Origin: Allobosea sp. CRIB-10
GTDB lineage: Bacteria > Pseudomonadota > Alphaproteobacteria > Rhizobiales > Beijerinckiaceae
Assembly: GCF_900112185.1 (NCBI RefSeq)
Contig: NZ_FOKP01000008.1
Span: forward strand, 62,001 to 126,000
Reading direction: 5' to 3'
DNA length: 64,000 nucleotides
In this document: piece after piece, positions 1 to 8,372 of the stretch
Layout: every line of letters starts with the position of its first letter
Numbering within the stretch: the first letter of the stretch is position 1
Program-made: the position numbers and the translations under genes
The notes under the pieces: generated by a model
Told to the model about the DNA's origin: nothing
Seen by the model: the letters and a program-made list of their open reading frames with translations, nothing else
Database searches by the model: none

Positions 1-843
1 GCCGAGCAGGTCAAGGCCAAGAGCCAGGGCCGCTACGAGGTCCAGGTCTTCCCGAACGGCGCGCTCGGCTCGGACGCGCAGACGATCAGCGCGGTGCGCG
101 GCGGTTCGCTCGACATCTGCCTGACCGGCAACCCGTTCTTCACCGGTCTCGCGCCCAAGCTCAACGTGCTCGACCTGCCCTTCCTGATCCAGAGCCGCAA
201 GCATGCGGCGGCCGTGATGGACGGCCCGATCGGCGACGGCCTGCGCAAGGAACTCGAAGGCTCGAACCTGAAGGCGCTCGCCACCTGGGAGATCGGCTGG
301 CGCAACCTCACCAACAACCGCCGGCCGGTCGCGACCGCCAACGACATCAAGGGCCTGAAGATCCGCACCACGCCGAACCCGGCCCATATCAAGGCCTTTC
401 AGCTGCTCGGCGCCATCCCGACGCCGATGGCCTTCACCGAGCTCTTCACCGCGCTGGAGACCGGCACGGTCGACGGCCAGGAGAATCCGGTGACGCTGAT
501 CCTCAACGCCAAGTTCAACGAGGTGCAGAAGCATCTCTCGCTGACGCGCCACGCCTTCACCACCGGCCCGCTGGTGATGAACAAGACCAAGTTCGACGCG
601 ATGCCGGCCGACATCCAGCAGCTGCTGGCGTCCATCGCGATCGAATGCGCCGGCATCCAGCGCAAGATGAACGAGGATACGGAAGGATCGAGCCTCGACG
701 CGCTGAAAAAGGCCGGAATGCAGGCGGTCGAGACCCCCGATCGCGACTCCTTCGCCAAGATCGTCACCGCCGAGGTCGAGAAGGAATTCGTCGGCAAGTA
801 CGGCAGCGACGTGCTGGACGCGATCAAGAAGGCGGCGGTCTGA
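1..843 (+). CDS. TRAP transporter substrate-binding protein, DctP family (5' end missing)
   Basis: The reading frame is open from the first base, so the start lies upstream; 280 residues are visible up to the TGA at 841. The protein is the periplasmic solute receptor of a tripartite TRAP importer, which usually carries organic acids. Family marks are the segment KIRTTPNP, whose arginine normally holds the substrate carboxylate, and the stretch ALETGTVDGQENP. The C-terminal part is helical and ends DAIKKAAV. An internal GTG at 94 is not a credible start because the family fold begins before it. The DctQ/DctM membrane subunits are not downstream and must be upstream or elsewhere. The substrate cannot be told. 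The next gene, a flavin monooxygenase, could belong to the same pathway, but a repeat element separates them. Confidence 0.9.
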   Translation, partial: AEQVKAKSQGRYEVQVFPNGALGSDAQTISAVRGGSLDICLTGNPFFTGLAPKLNVLDLPFLIQSRKHAAAVMDGPIGDGLRKELEGSNLKALATWEIGWRNLTNNRRPVATANDIKGLKIRTTPNPAHIKAFQLLGAIPTPMAFTELFTALETGTVDGQENPVTLILNAKFNEVQKHLSLTRHAFTTGPLVMNKTKFDAMPADIQQLLASIAIECAGIQRKMNEDTEGSSLDALKKAGMQAVETPDRDSFAKIVTAEVEKEFVGKYGSDVLDAIKKAAV

Positions 844-861
844 GGGCTGCAGCTCCCGAAC

Positions 862-954
862 CGTCATGCTCGGCCTTGTGGCGAGCATCCGCGTCTTGAA
901 CACCGCCTTGGATAAAGGAAGACGTGGATGGTCGGGACAAGCCCGACGATGACG
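862..954. repeat. Intergenic palindromic repeat, family A, copy 1
   Basis: A 93-bp element whose two ends form an imperfect inverted repeat: about 27 of 34 positions pair between the left end (starting cgtcatgctcgg) and the right end (ending cccgacgatgacg). A second element of the same length and closely similar sequence lies at 11575-11667. Both sit directly after a transporter operon, so they could act as mRNA 3' ends. Confidence 0.8.
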
Positions 955-1130
955 CGGAGCACTCGGGCGGAGGGAGAGCAACTCTCCCCATCACGCGGCA
1001 TGGGGAGACAATTTTGGCGTAGCCACCGACCTCAAGAGACGATTCTTGGCTTTTTGCGCGGAACCATGGCGCGCCGGCCACGGCAGGCATAGCTCAGCCT
1101 CCACTGAGCAACCGCATGCCGAGGCCAGCC

Positions 1131-2456
1131 ATGACGACCGCGCGCCAGCTTCATTTGGGGGCCTTCATGCGCCCCGTCAGCATCCATACCGGCGCCTGGC
1201 GCTATCCCGGCGCCTATCCCGATGCGAACTTCAATTTCGGCCACCTCAAGCGCTTCGCGCAAAAGCTGGAGGCCGGCAAGTTCGACGCCTTCTTCATGGC
1301 CGACCATCTCGCCGTGCTGAACATGCCGGTCGAGGCGCTGAAGCGCAGCCATACGGTGACCTCGTTCGAGCCGTTCACCCTGCTCTCGGCGCTGGCCGGC
1401 GCGACCGAGCGCATCGGCCTCGTCGCCACCGCCTCGACCACCTTCGACGCGCCCTATCACATCGCCCGGCGCTTCGCCTCGCTCGACCATATCAGCGGCG
1501 GCCGCGCCGGCTGGAACATCGTCACAACCTCGAACCCGGACGCGGCGCTGAACTTCGGCCTCGATGCCCAGGTCGACCATGGCGAGCGCTATGACCGGGC
1601 ACGCGAATTCTACGATGTCGTCACCGGCCTGTGGGATTCCTTCGCCGACGACGCCTTCATCCGCGATCGCGAAAGCGGGTTCTATTTCGACCCGGGTAAA
1701 ATGCGGCGCATCGATCACAAGGGCGAGCATCTCTCGGTGCGCGGGCCGCTCAACATCGCAAGACCACCGCAAGGCTGGCCGGTGATCGTCCAGGCCGGCG
1801 CCTCCGAGCCCGGCCGCCAGCTCGCTGCCGAGACCGCCGAGGTCGTCTTCGCTGCGCATGGCACGCTCGCAGCCGGCCAGACCTTCTACGCCGATGTGAA
1901 GGGCCGCATGGAGGCGATCGGCCGCAATCCCGACCATCTCAAGATCCTGCCGGGCGTGCTGACCGTGGTCGGCGACAGTGCCGAGGAGGCCCGCGAGAAG
2001 CGGGCACTGCTCGATTCCTTCGTCCACTATGACAGCGCCATCGCCTCTCTCTCGATCGCGCTCGGTCATGACGCCACGGGCTTCGACCCGGACGGCCCGC
2101 TGCCAGACATCCCCGAGACCAACCATAGCAAGAGCGGGCGCGAGCGGACGATCGCGCTCGCCCGCAGAGAGAACCTGACCGTGCGCCAGCTCGCCCAGCG
2201 GCTCGGCGGCTATGGCGGGCTCGCCTTCGTCGGTACGCCGAAGACGATCGCCGACGAGATGGAGCAATGGCTCACAGAGCGCGGCAGCGACGGCTTCAAC
2301 GTGATGTTCCCCTATTTGCCGGAGGGGCTCGACGATTTCGTCGACAAGGTCGTGCCCGAGCTGCAGCGACGCGGCCTGTTCCGCCGGGAGTATCAGGGGC
2401 CGACGCTGCGCGACCATCTCGGCCTGCCGCGACCGGTCAACCGGCATTTCGCTTGA
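1131..2456 (+). CDS. LLM class flavin-dependent monooxygenase, NtaA/SnaA/DszA family
   Basis: A 441-residue FMN-dependent monooxygenase of the bacterial-luciferase-like fold. It resembles the nitrilotriacetate, EDTA, pristinamycin IIA and dibenzothiophene-sulfone monooxygenases, which use reduced flavin from a separate reductase. Visible marks are the N-terminal QLHLGAFMRPVSIHTGAWR, the LVATASTTFDAPYHIARRFASLDHISGGRAGWNIVT block and the tail containing GSDGFNVMFPYLPEGLDDFV. I chose the ATG at 1131, since GAGG lies just ahead of it and homologues begin close to the QLHLGAF motif; an in-frame ATG at 1116 would add five residues. No flavin reductase gene is adjacent. The TRAP receptor upstream may import the substrate, which is unknown. 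A second paralogue lies at 46571-47848. Confidence 0.9.
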   Translation: MTTARQLHLGAFMRPVSIHTGAWRYPGAYPDANFNFGHLKRFAQKLEAGKFDAFFMADHLAVLNMPVEALKRSHTVTSFEPFTLLSALAGATERIGLVATASTTFDAPYHIARRFASLDHISGGRAGWNIVTTSNPDAALNFGLDAQVDHGERYDRAREFYDVVTGLWDSFADDAFIRDRESGFYFDPGKMRRIDHKGEHLSVRGPLNIARPPQGWPVIVQAGASEPGRQLAAETAEVVFAAHGTLAAGQTFYADVKGRMEAIGRNPDHLKILPGVLTVVGDSAEEAREKRALLDSFVHYDSAIASLSIALGHDATGFDPDGPLPDIPETNHSKSGRERTIALARRENLTVRQLAQRLGGYGGLAFVGTPKTIADEMEQWLTERGSDGFNVMFPYLPEGLDDFVDKVVPELQRRGLFRREYQGPTLRDHLGLPRPVNRHFA

Positions 2457-2459
2457 ATA

Positions 2460-2485
2460 GTTCCCGGCGAGCCGTCGCCGGGGAC
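2460..2485 (+). terminator. Hairpin terminator after the LLM monooxygenase
   Basis: An 11-bp stem (gttcccggcga / tcgccggggac, one T-G wobble) with a gccg loop begins four bases after the stop codon. Only a short AATTT follows, so termination strength is uncertain. Confidence 0.55.
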
Positions 2486-2831
2486 AATTTCGCCTGCTGT
2501 CATCAGATCTTTGAAAAGCCGTTTCATTGACCCGCCGGCGGCGATTGCGAATGATCTGAACATCGAACCGCAGCGATGCGGGCCGATCGCGGGATTTGCC
2601 GGAGCAGCTTGCACCGCGTCACCAAAGCTAAAAGCGCCACGAGACTGTCGTGGGCTCCCGATCTGGAGACGCATGATGGTCTACGTGCTCTATTTCGCCA
2701 GGCGGCAATTGCGCCGGCTCTCCGCCTTCCTGCTCTGGACGCGCAGCTGCCCCCCGCCCTCCGGCCGGCAATAGCCCTCGCAAAATCCGCTTGCGCAGCG
2801 CATATCGAGCCTCGACTTTACGGAGGCGATG
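2486..2831. other. Intergenic stretch without a supported gene
   Basis: About 350 bases between the monooxygenase terminator and msrC. Short open frames exist on both strands, but none has recognisable sequence, a ribosome-binding site or family-like composition. The only clear signal is GGAGG at 2822-2826, the ribosome-binding site of the next gene. Confidence 0.5.
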
Positions 2832-3323
2832 ATGTTCCAGGCGGCAACGATCTCGGCCAGCGACAAGCCGGGCTTATACAGGGAGCTCGTCCAGCAACTC
2901 GGAGGCTTGCTGCATGGCGAGCGCGACGCGATCGCCAACGCCGCCAACCTCTCGGCCCTGCTCTTTGACGCGATGCCACGGCTGAACTGGGCCGGGTTCT
3001 ACCTGATGCGCGGCGGCGAGCTGGTGCTCGGCCCGTTCCAGGGCAAGCCGGCCTGCGTGCGCATCCCGGTCGGGCGCGGCGTCTGCGGCACGGCTGTCGC
3101 CCGGCGCGAAACGATGCTGGTCGAGGACGTGCATGCCTTCCCCGGCCATATCGCCTGCGACGCGGCCTCGCGTTCCGAGCTGGTCGTGCCGCTGATCCGC
3201 GGTGGCGAGGTCATCGGCGTGATCGACCTCGACAGCCCGGAGCCCGGCCGCTTCGACGCTGACGACCAGGCAGGCATCGAAGCGATCGCCAGCCTCTATC
3301 TCGAAGCCAGCGACCGCTTCTGA
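2832..3323 (+). CDS. msrC: Free methionine-(R)-sulfoxide reductase (GAF domain)
   Basis: A 163-residue single GAF-domain protein that reduces free L-methionine-R-sulfoxide in the cytoplasm. It belongs to the fRMsr family (E. coli MsrC, formerly YebR). Family marks are LNWAGFYL, LGPFQGKPACVRIPVGRGVCGTA and HIACDAASRSELVVPL. The three cysteines of the catalytic and resolving system are all present, near residues 75, 85 and 109. The ATG at 2832 is preferred over the one at 2829 because GGAGG then lies five bases upstream. It is convergent with the aldo/keto reductase, with four bases between stops. Confidence 0.9.
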   Translation: MFQAATISASDKPGLYRELVQQLGGLLHGERDAIANAANLSALLFDAMPRLNWAGFYLMRGGELVLGPFQGKPACVRIPVGRGVCGTAVARRETMLVEDVHAFPGHIACDAASRSELVVPLIRGGEVIGVIDLDSPEPGRFDADDQAGIEAIASLYLEASDRF

Positions 3324-3327
3324 GAGC

Positions 3328-4374
3328 TCAGCCGCCCCGGCGCGGGTCGGGCTTGCTTCGGTTGGCGCCCTGGCGCTCCAGCATCCAGCCCGGATATTCC
3401 TTCGGCAGGGCACTGACGGCATCGAGCGCCGCTAGCTCATCGGCTGTGAACGTGATCTCGCTAGCGGCGATGTTCTCGTTGAGCTGCTCGATCCGCTTGG
3501 CACCGACGATCACGCTGGTCACAGCCGGCTGGTGCAGCAGCCAGGCGAGCGCCACCTGCGCGACCGAAGCCTTGTGCGCCTCGGCGATCGGCCGCATCGC
3601 ATCTATGACGTCATAGCCACGGTCGCGATCGACCGGCGGGAAGTCGAAGCTCGCCCGCCTGCCCTCGCCGCCCTGCTCGTTGCGGCGGTCGTACTTGCCG
3701 GAGAGCAAGCCGCCGGCGAGCGGGCTCCAGACCATGAGCCCGACCCGTTCGGAGAGCAGCATCGGCGCGATCTCGCGTTCGAGGTCGCGGCCGGCGATGG
3801 TGTAATAGGCCTGCAGCGAGGCGATGCGGGCAAGGTGCCGCCGCTCGGAAATGCCGAGCGCCTTGGCGACCTGCCAGGCCGCCCAATTGGAGACGCCGAC
3901 ATAGCGCACCAGCCCCTGCCGGACGAGCGCATCGAGCGCCTCCAGCGTCTCTTCCATCGGCGTGACGCTGTCGAAGGCATGGATCTGGTAGAGGTCGACA
4001 TGGTCGAGCTGGAGCCGCTTCAGGCTGGCCTTGGCCTGTTCGAGGATGTGGTAGCGGCTGGCGCCGGAGCCGTTCGGCCCCTGCCCCATCCGGCCGTAGA
4101 CCTTGGTGGCGATGACGACCTCGTCCCGCGCGATGCCGAGATTGCGCAGGGCCTGGCCGGTGATCAGCTCGGAATTGCCCTCGGCATAGACATTGGCGGT
4201 GTCGATGAAGTTGATGCCGGCATCGAGCGCGGTCTTCACCAGCCCATCGGCCTCCTGCTGGTCGAGCCGGCCGATATTGCCCCAGATGCCGGCATCGCCG
4301 CCCCCGAAGGTCATGGTGCCCAGGCACAGTTCGGAGACGAGCAGGCCGGTCTGGCCAAGCGTTTGATAGCGCAT
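3328..4374 (-). CDS. Aldo/keto reductase
   Basis: A 348-residue NADPH-dependent oxidoreductase with the aldo/keto reductase barrel. The catalytic tetrad is visible: Asp58 (FIDTANVYAEG), Tyr63, Lys91 (VVIATKVYG) and His132 (LYQIHAFD). The C-terminal half has the nucleotide-binding stretch SVIVGAKRIEQLNENI. It reads in the same direction as the DeoR-type regulator upstream (141 bp gap) and may share its control. The substrate is not predictable. It could reduce an aldehyde made by the sugar module on the other side of the regulator, but that is only inference from position. Confidence 0.9.
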   Translation of the reverse strand: MRYQTLGQTGLLVSELCLGTMTFGGGDAGIWGNIGRLDQQEADGLVKTALDAGINFIDTANVYAEGNSELITGQALRNLGIARDEVVIATKVYGRMGQGPNGSGASRYHILEQAKASLKRLQLDHVDLYQIHAFDSVTPMEETLEALDALVRQGLVRYVGVSNWAAWQVAKALGISERRHLARIASLQAYYTIAGRDLEREIAPMLLSERVGLMVWSPLAGGLLSGKYDRRNEQGGEGRRASFDFPPVDRDRGYDVIDAMRPIAEAHKASVAQVALAWLLHQPAVTSVIVGAKRIEQLNENIAASEITFTADELAALDAVSALPKEYPGWMLERQGANRSKPDPRRGG

Positions 4375-4514
4375 GACGTGTCTCTTTCGACGATTGGATT
4401 TTTTCGACTGACGAGGCCGCGGCGGGAAACGCCCATAAGGTGCGGGGCGGCCTCTTCATAGAATAGGAGCCCGACCCGTTGCCACGCAACGCGCCGGCAC
4501 TCACCGTTGCGTGA

Positions 4515-5285
4515 TCAGCCGGCTACGATCAGTTCGCAGCGGGCATCGCGGATCATCTGCGCCGTCGCGGCCGGCGGTTGGCGATCGGTCACCAGCGTCG
4601 AGATCTCGCTGAGATGGGCAAGCCGCGCCATGGCGACGCGGCTGAACTTGGTGTGGTCGGCGAGCAGGACCGAGCGGCGGGCATTGCGCAGCATGGTGCG
4701 CCCGACCACCGCTTCGTCGTCGCGATATTCGAGCAGGTTCCCGGCCGCGTCGATGCCGCCGATGCTGGTCATATGCAGGTCGCAGCGATAATTCTCGATG
4801 AAGGCGGCGGCGTGCATGCCGCCGCAGGCGCGGTTCGGCCCCAGCCAGTGCCCGCCGGTGATCAGGATCGAGATCTCCGGGCATTTGTCGAGGATCGCCG
4901 CGGCCGCAGTGCTGTTGGTGACGACGCGCAGGCCGCGCGGGCGGCGCTCGGCGATCGCCTTGGCGAGCGCGTCCATGGTCGTGCCCGGCGTCATGAACAG
5001 CGAGGTGCCCGGCGTCACCAGCTCGGCGGCGGCACGCGCCATCGCGGCTTTCTCGCCCGCCGTCTCGACCACACGCAGACCGTAATCCGTATTCGCCGTC
5101 GAGAGATTGGCGCTCGCGCCGCCATGATGGCGGCGCAGCAGGCCACGATCGGCGAGATCCTGCAGGTCACGCCGCACCGTCTGCGGCGTGACGTTGAAGG
5201 CCGAGACGATCTCTTCGATCGCGACATAGCCGCGCTTGGCGAGAATCTCGAGGATGTCGGCGTGGCGTTTGCTCAGCGGTTCCAT
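4515..5285 (-). CDS. DeoR/GlpR family transcriptional regulator
   Basis: A 256-residue regulator with the family's two parts. The N-terminal winged helix-turn-helix spans about residues 5-58 (KRHADILEILAKRGYVAIEEIV, VTPQTVRRDLQDLADRGLLRRHHGGA). The C-terminal sugar-phosphate sensor domain is related to ribose-5-phosphate isomerase (GTSLFMTPGTTMDALAKAI, VVTNS, ITGG, DHTKFSR). Such proteins usually repress sugar operons and are relieved by a phosphorylated intermediate. It is divergent from the PfkB kinase, aldolase and sugar importer genes, which are its probable targets. Repeated TTGCGAAA elements lie upstream of its own start. Confidence 0.92.
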   Translation of the reverse strand: MEPLSKRHADILEILAKRGYVAIEEIVSAFNVTPQTVRRDLQDLADRGLLRRHHGGASANLSTANTDYGLRVVETAGEKAAMARAAAELVTPGTSLFMTPGTTMDALAKAIAERRPRGLRVVTNSTAAAAILDKCPEISILITGGHWLGPNRACGGMHAAAFIENYRCDLHMTSIGGIDAAGNLLEYRDDEAVVGRTMLRNARRSVLLADHTKFSRVAMARLAHLSEISTLVTDRQPPAATAQMIRDARCELIVAG

Positions 5286-5380
5286 GGCAGGCCTGCTTCA
5301 GAGCCGAACTCGGATGGGTTGCATCAACCTATCGGTGAAACCGTCTCTACGACCACTCGCGCCCTTCACGCAATGCGCGT

Positions 5381-5410
5381 TTGCGAAAATGGTGTTGCGA
5401 AAGTGAAAGC
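5381..5410. promoter_or_regulatory. Candidate DeoR-family operator (tandem TTGCGAAA)
   Basis: TTGCGAAA occurs at 5381 and again at 5395, 14 bp apart, followed by gtgaaagc. On the other strand this reads as repeated TTTCG, the kind of tandem half-site used by several GlpR/DeoR regulators. It lies about 100 bp upstream of the regulator gene. Similar CGAAAACG/GCGATAACGAAAACG elements sit before the aldolase gene at 6733-6767. Confidence 0.45.
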
Positions 5411-5590
5411 GTCGGGCATCATCGCTGTCGCCGCGCAACCGGATCCTGCCGGCAGACACAGAACAAGATCCGGCAGGACGGGACATGCTCACGACACGGC
5501 CAGGGAGCCAGCGGGTAGGCCGCCATGTGTGCCTTCTCAAGTTGATTGTCTGCACCGACGGAAATCCTCGGCCAGACGCTGCTCGCCCGG

Positions 5591-5741
5591 GCGCCTCCCT
5601 TCCCCCTTGTGGGGAAGGGTATGGGGATGGGGGGCGAACGACTGGGCGAGGGAAGAATTGTAGAAACCGATCGACCCGGTTCCCAGCGAGTTCGCTCCGA
5701 CTTTGCGCCCCCCACCCCTCCCCACAAGGGGGAGGGGTTTC
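5591..5741. repeat. Intergenic palindromic repeat, family B
   Basis: Two GC-rich hairpins facing each other. Left: CCCTTCCCC-cttgt-GGGGAAGGG at 5597-5619. Right: CCCCTCCCC-acaag-GGGGAGGGG at 5715-5737. Each arm is itself a palindrome, and the right arm is nearly the reverse complement of the left, so the whole 150 bp can fold into one large structure. It fills most of the space before the PfkB gene and is the reason to reject upstream starts for that gene. Confidence 0.75.
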
Positions 5742-5771
5742 CCGCGCTACGGCGGTCAGGACATCCCGGGC

Positions 5772-6686
5772 ATGAGCCGCCGCCGGATCGTCTGTGTCGG
5801 CAATCTCGTCCAGGACGAGGTCTTCGAGGTCGAAGCCCTGCCCTCGGCCGGGATCAAGACCGGCGTGCTCGGCTATACCGAGCGCTTCGGCGGGCCGGCC
5901 GCGACGGCCGCGGTGGCGATCTGCCATCTCGGCGGCAAGGCGGCCTATTGGGGCCGGGTCGGCGCCGATGCCGCCGGCGAGACCGGCCTGCGCCTGCTGC
6001 GCGGCCATGGCGTTGACTGCAGTGGCGTCGCCATTCTGCCCGAGGGGCGCACGCTGCGGGCGATTGTCCTGGTCGACAGGCGCGGCGAGCGCAGCATCGT
6101 CTCGAACCGGCGCAGCCTGTCGCAGGATGCGAGCGTGCTGCCGCAAGGCGGGCTCGACGGAGCGGGCGCCGTGCTGGCCGATACGCGCTGGCCGGGCGGC
6201 GCGGGAAAAGTCCTCGATCGCGCCCATGCCGCCGGCATCCCGAGCGTGCTCGACGTCGATGGCGGCATGCCGGAGGATAATCGCCGCCTGATCGCCAAGG
6301 CCGATCACATCGTCTTCTCGGCCGAGGGCCTGCGCGATTTCGCCGGCGACGGCCCGGCCGACAAATTGCTGCGGCGCTGCGCCGATGGTTCCGGCAAGGT
6401 CTTCGCCGTGACGCGCGGCAGCTCGGGGAGCCTCTGGCTGATCGGTGGCGAGCTCGTCAGCGTCCCCGCCTTCAAGGTCGCGGCGAAGGACACCACCGGC
6501 TGCGGCGACGTCTTCCACGGCGCCTATGCGCTTGGCCTCTGCGAGGGCCAGAGGCCTCTTGAGGCCGCGCGCCTGGCGGCGGCCGTCGCGGCCCTCAAGG
6601 CCGAGCGCGCCAATGGCTGGGACGGCATGCCTGATCGCGCTGCAGTCCAGGCCTTGCTGGCAACCGGCGAGACATATCCGAACTGA
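5772..6686 (+). CDS. PfkB-family carbohydrate kinase
   Basis: A 304-residue ribokinase-like sugar kinase that transfers phosphate from ATP to a sugar or sugar phosphate. Visible marks are the N-terminal RIVCVGNLVQDEVFEVEALP, the FGGPAATAAVAICHLGGKAAYWGRVGAD substrate lid region, and the signature KDTTGCGDVFHGAYALGL near residue 240-257. The signature holds the GCGD anion hole and catalytic Asp (the usual GAGD reads GCGD here). The ATG at 5772 is preferred because extension upstream would enter the family B repeat. It is followed by a class II aldolase gene and a sugar ABC importer, so it probably phosphorylates the imported sugar before aldol cleavage. The substrate is unknown. Confidence 0.88.
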   Translation: MSRRRIVCVGNLVQDEVFEVEALPSAGIKTGVLGYTERFGGPAATAAVAICHLGGKAAYWGRVGADAAGETGLRLLRGHGVDCSGVAILPEGRTLRAIVLVDRRGERSIVSNRRSLSQDASVLPQGGLDGAGAVLADTRWPGGAGKVLDRAHAAGIPSVLDVDGGMPEDNRRLIAKADHIVFSAEGLRDFAGDGPADKLLRRCADGSGKVFAVTRGSSGSLWLIGGELVSVPAFKVAAKDTTGCGDVFHGAYALGLCEGQRPLEAARLAAAVAALKAERANGWDGMPDRAAVQALLATGETYPN

Positions 6687-6702
6687 GGTTCGGAGGGATT
6701 TC

Positions 6703-6731
6703 GCATTGCAACATGGCTTATGTTGCAATGC
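6703..6731. promoter_or_regulatory. Perfect 12-bp inverted repeat before the aldolase gene
   Basis: GCATTGCAACAT (6703-6714) and its exact complement ATGTTGCAATGC (6720-6731) are separated by ggctt. No T-run follows on the + strand. It lies just after the kinase stop and directly before CGAAA-type repeats. It may be an operator, or an mRNA hairpin separating kinase from aldolase expression. Confidence 0.5.
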
Positions 6732-6732
6732 G

Positions 6733-6767
6733 CGAAAACGATAATATGACTTGCGATAACGAAAACG
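6733..6767. promoter_or_regulatory. Candidate DeoR-family operator before the aldolase gene
   Basis: CGAAAACGATAA (6733-6744) and GCGATAACGAAAACG (6753-6767) form a mirrored pair of CGAAAACG and CGATAA elements about 110 bp ahead of the aldolase start. Their similarity to the TTGCGAAA elements at 5381-5410 suggests one regulator acts on both sites. Confidence 0.45.
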
Positions 6768-6876
6768 CCATGCATTGATTGCGAACGTGATAAGGCGGGC
6801 TTGCAAGCCCGCCCGCCGGAAGCCCGGAAACCCGCCGGCGCTGTCCGTTTCGAAGCCGTTTTCGAAGGTATGACCC

Positions 6877-8283
6877 ATGGCATGCGCCTCGCTCGCTGAG
6901 CTGACCGACGACCTCATGACGATCGGTGTCGATCTCGCCGGCTCTTCGCCGGACTTCAGCAAGAGCAAGCGGCCGCCGGAGGCCATGATCGACCGCTGGG
7001 CCGAGACGGCGGCGCTGGCCGAACCGGAGACGCGCGCGGTGGCGATCTGGGCGATCCGCGAGGCGGCCCATGCCGCCGGCATCGTGCCGGCCTCGATCCA
7101 GGAGCTCTATCTCGCCTGCGCCGCCGGCAAATGGTCAGGCAAGACCGTGCCGGCGATGAACCTGCGCGGCTGGAGCTATCACACCTGCCGTGCCGTCTTC
7201 CGCGCCGGACAGGAGCTCGATTCCAAGCTATTCATCTTCGAGCAGGCGGTGGGCGAAGCGCTCTACGCCCAGCAGCCGCCGCTCGAATATGCCGCGGCGG
7301 TGCTCGCGGCGGCACTGCGCGAGGGCCATGTCGGCCCCGTCTTCCTGCAGGCCGACCACGACCAGATCAACGCCAAGGCCTATTTGGCCGACCCGAAGGC
7401 GGAAGTCCGCAAGCTCGAAAACATCATGCGCGAGCAGATCGCGGCCGGCATGTACAGCATCGACATCGACGCCTCGACGGTGGTCGACCTGTCGCTGGCA
7501 ACGGTCGAGGACCAGCAGCGCGTCAATGCCGAGCTGACCGCGCATTTCACCGAATTCGTCCGCGGCATCGAGCCCGAGGGCGTCTCGATCTCGCTCGGCG
7601 CCGAAATCGGCGAGGTCGGCCATGAGAACACCACGCCGGAAGAGCTGCGGGCCTTCATGAAGGTCTATCTCGAGGAGATGGCCAAACGCGGCGCCAAATT
7701 GCCGATCGTCAGCAAGATCTCGATCAATTCCGGCACCTATCACGGCGGCAAGGTGCTGCCGGACGGCACGCTTGCCGAGGTCAATGTCGACTACGATCTC
7801 TTGAAGACGATCTCGACGATCTGCCGCAAGCAGTACAACATGGCGGGCGCGGTCCAGCACGGCGCCTCGACCCTGCCGGGCACGCAGCTCGCCAAGCTCC
7901 CGAAGGCGGAGGCGGTCGAGGTCCATCTCGCGCTCGGCTTCAACAACCTGATCTTCGACCACCCTGCCCTGCCGCAGGCGCTGAGGGACCAGATCCGCGA
8001 GTACACCTTCGCCAATCACCTCTCTGAGAAGGGGGCGGGCGAGACCGACGCGCAGTTCTTCTACAACACCCGCAAGAAGTCCTGGAAGGTGATGAAGAAG
8101 CCGTTCTGGGAGATGCCGAAGGAGGCCGAGACCGCGATCATGGCCTCGCTCCAGGAGATGTTCCGCAACATGTTCACCTGGATGAATGTCGGCGGGACGA
8201 GCAGACTGGTCGACGACAACACCACGCTGGTCAAGGTCGCCCCACCGGTGCCCGAGGCCCTGCGCAAGGCGCGTGCGGCCTAG
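6877..8283 (+). CDS. Class II (zinc) fructose-bisphosphate aldolase family protein, long form
   Basis: A 468-residue class II aldolase, clearly longer than the roughly 350 residues of ordinary fructose-bisphosphate aldolase. The metal site is readable. FLQADHDQ gives the catalytic-type Asp160 and zinc ligand His161; GAEIGEVG (241-248) follows; SGTYHGG gives His289 and VQHGAS gives His328. The first 120 residues and the last 80 are additions to the core. GAAGG lies just before the ATG. It sits between a PfkB kinase and a MalE/F/G-type importer, under a DeoR regulator, so it probably splits a phosphorylated ketose into two smaller units. The substrate is unknown, and a KbaZ/GatZ-like role is possible. 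Confidence 0.85.
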   Translation: MACASLAELTDDLMTIGVDLAGSSPDFSKSKRPPEAMIDRWAETAALAEPETRAVAIWAIREAAHAAGIVPASIQELYLACAAGKWSGKTVPAMNLRGWSYHTCRAVFRAGQELDSKLFIFEQAVGEALYAQQPPLEYAAAVLAAALREGHVGPVFLQADHDQINAKAYLADPKAEVRKLENIMREQIAAGMYSIDIDASTVVDLSLATVEDQQRVNAELTAHFTEFVRGIEPEGVSISLGAEIGEVGHENTTPEELRAFMKVYLEEMAKRGAKLPIVSKISINSGTYHGGKVLPDGTLAEVNVDYDLLKTISTICRKQYNMAGAVQHGASTLPGTQLAKLPKAEAVEVHLALGFNNLIFDHPALPQALRDQIREYTFANHLSEKGAGETDAQFFYNTRKKSWKVMKKPFWEMPKEAETAIMASLQEMFRNMFTWMNVGGTSRLVDDNTTLVKVAPPVPEALRKARAA

Positions 8284-8372
8284 CGACCACTGCCATTCCG
8301 GCGCCCGCAACGACGGATGCGCCGCAGATCAAGAAGACTGCCAAAGGGACAATCAACCGGGAGGAAACGCAT

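Noticed and set aside
2576..2968. A 130-codon frame overlapping the start of msrC.
   Set aside because: It has no ribosome site or recognisable sequence and overlaps the well-supported msrC gene in another frame.
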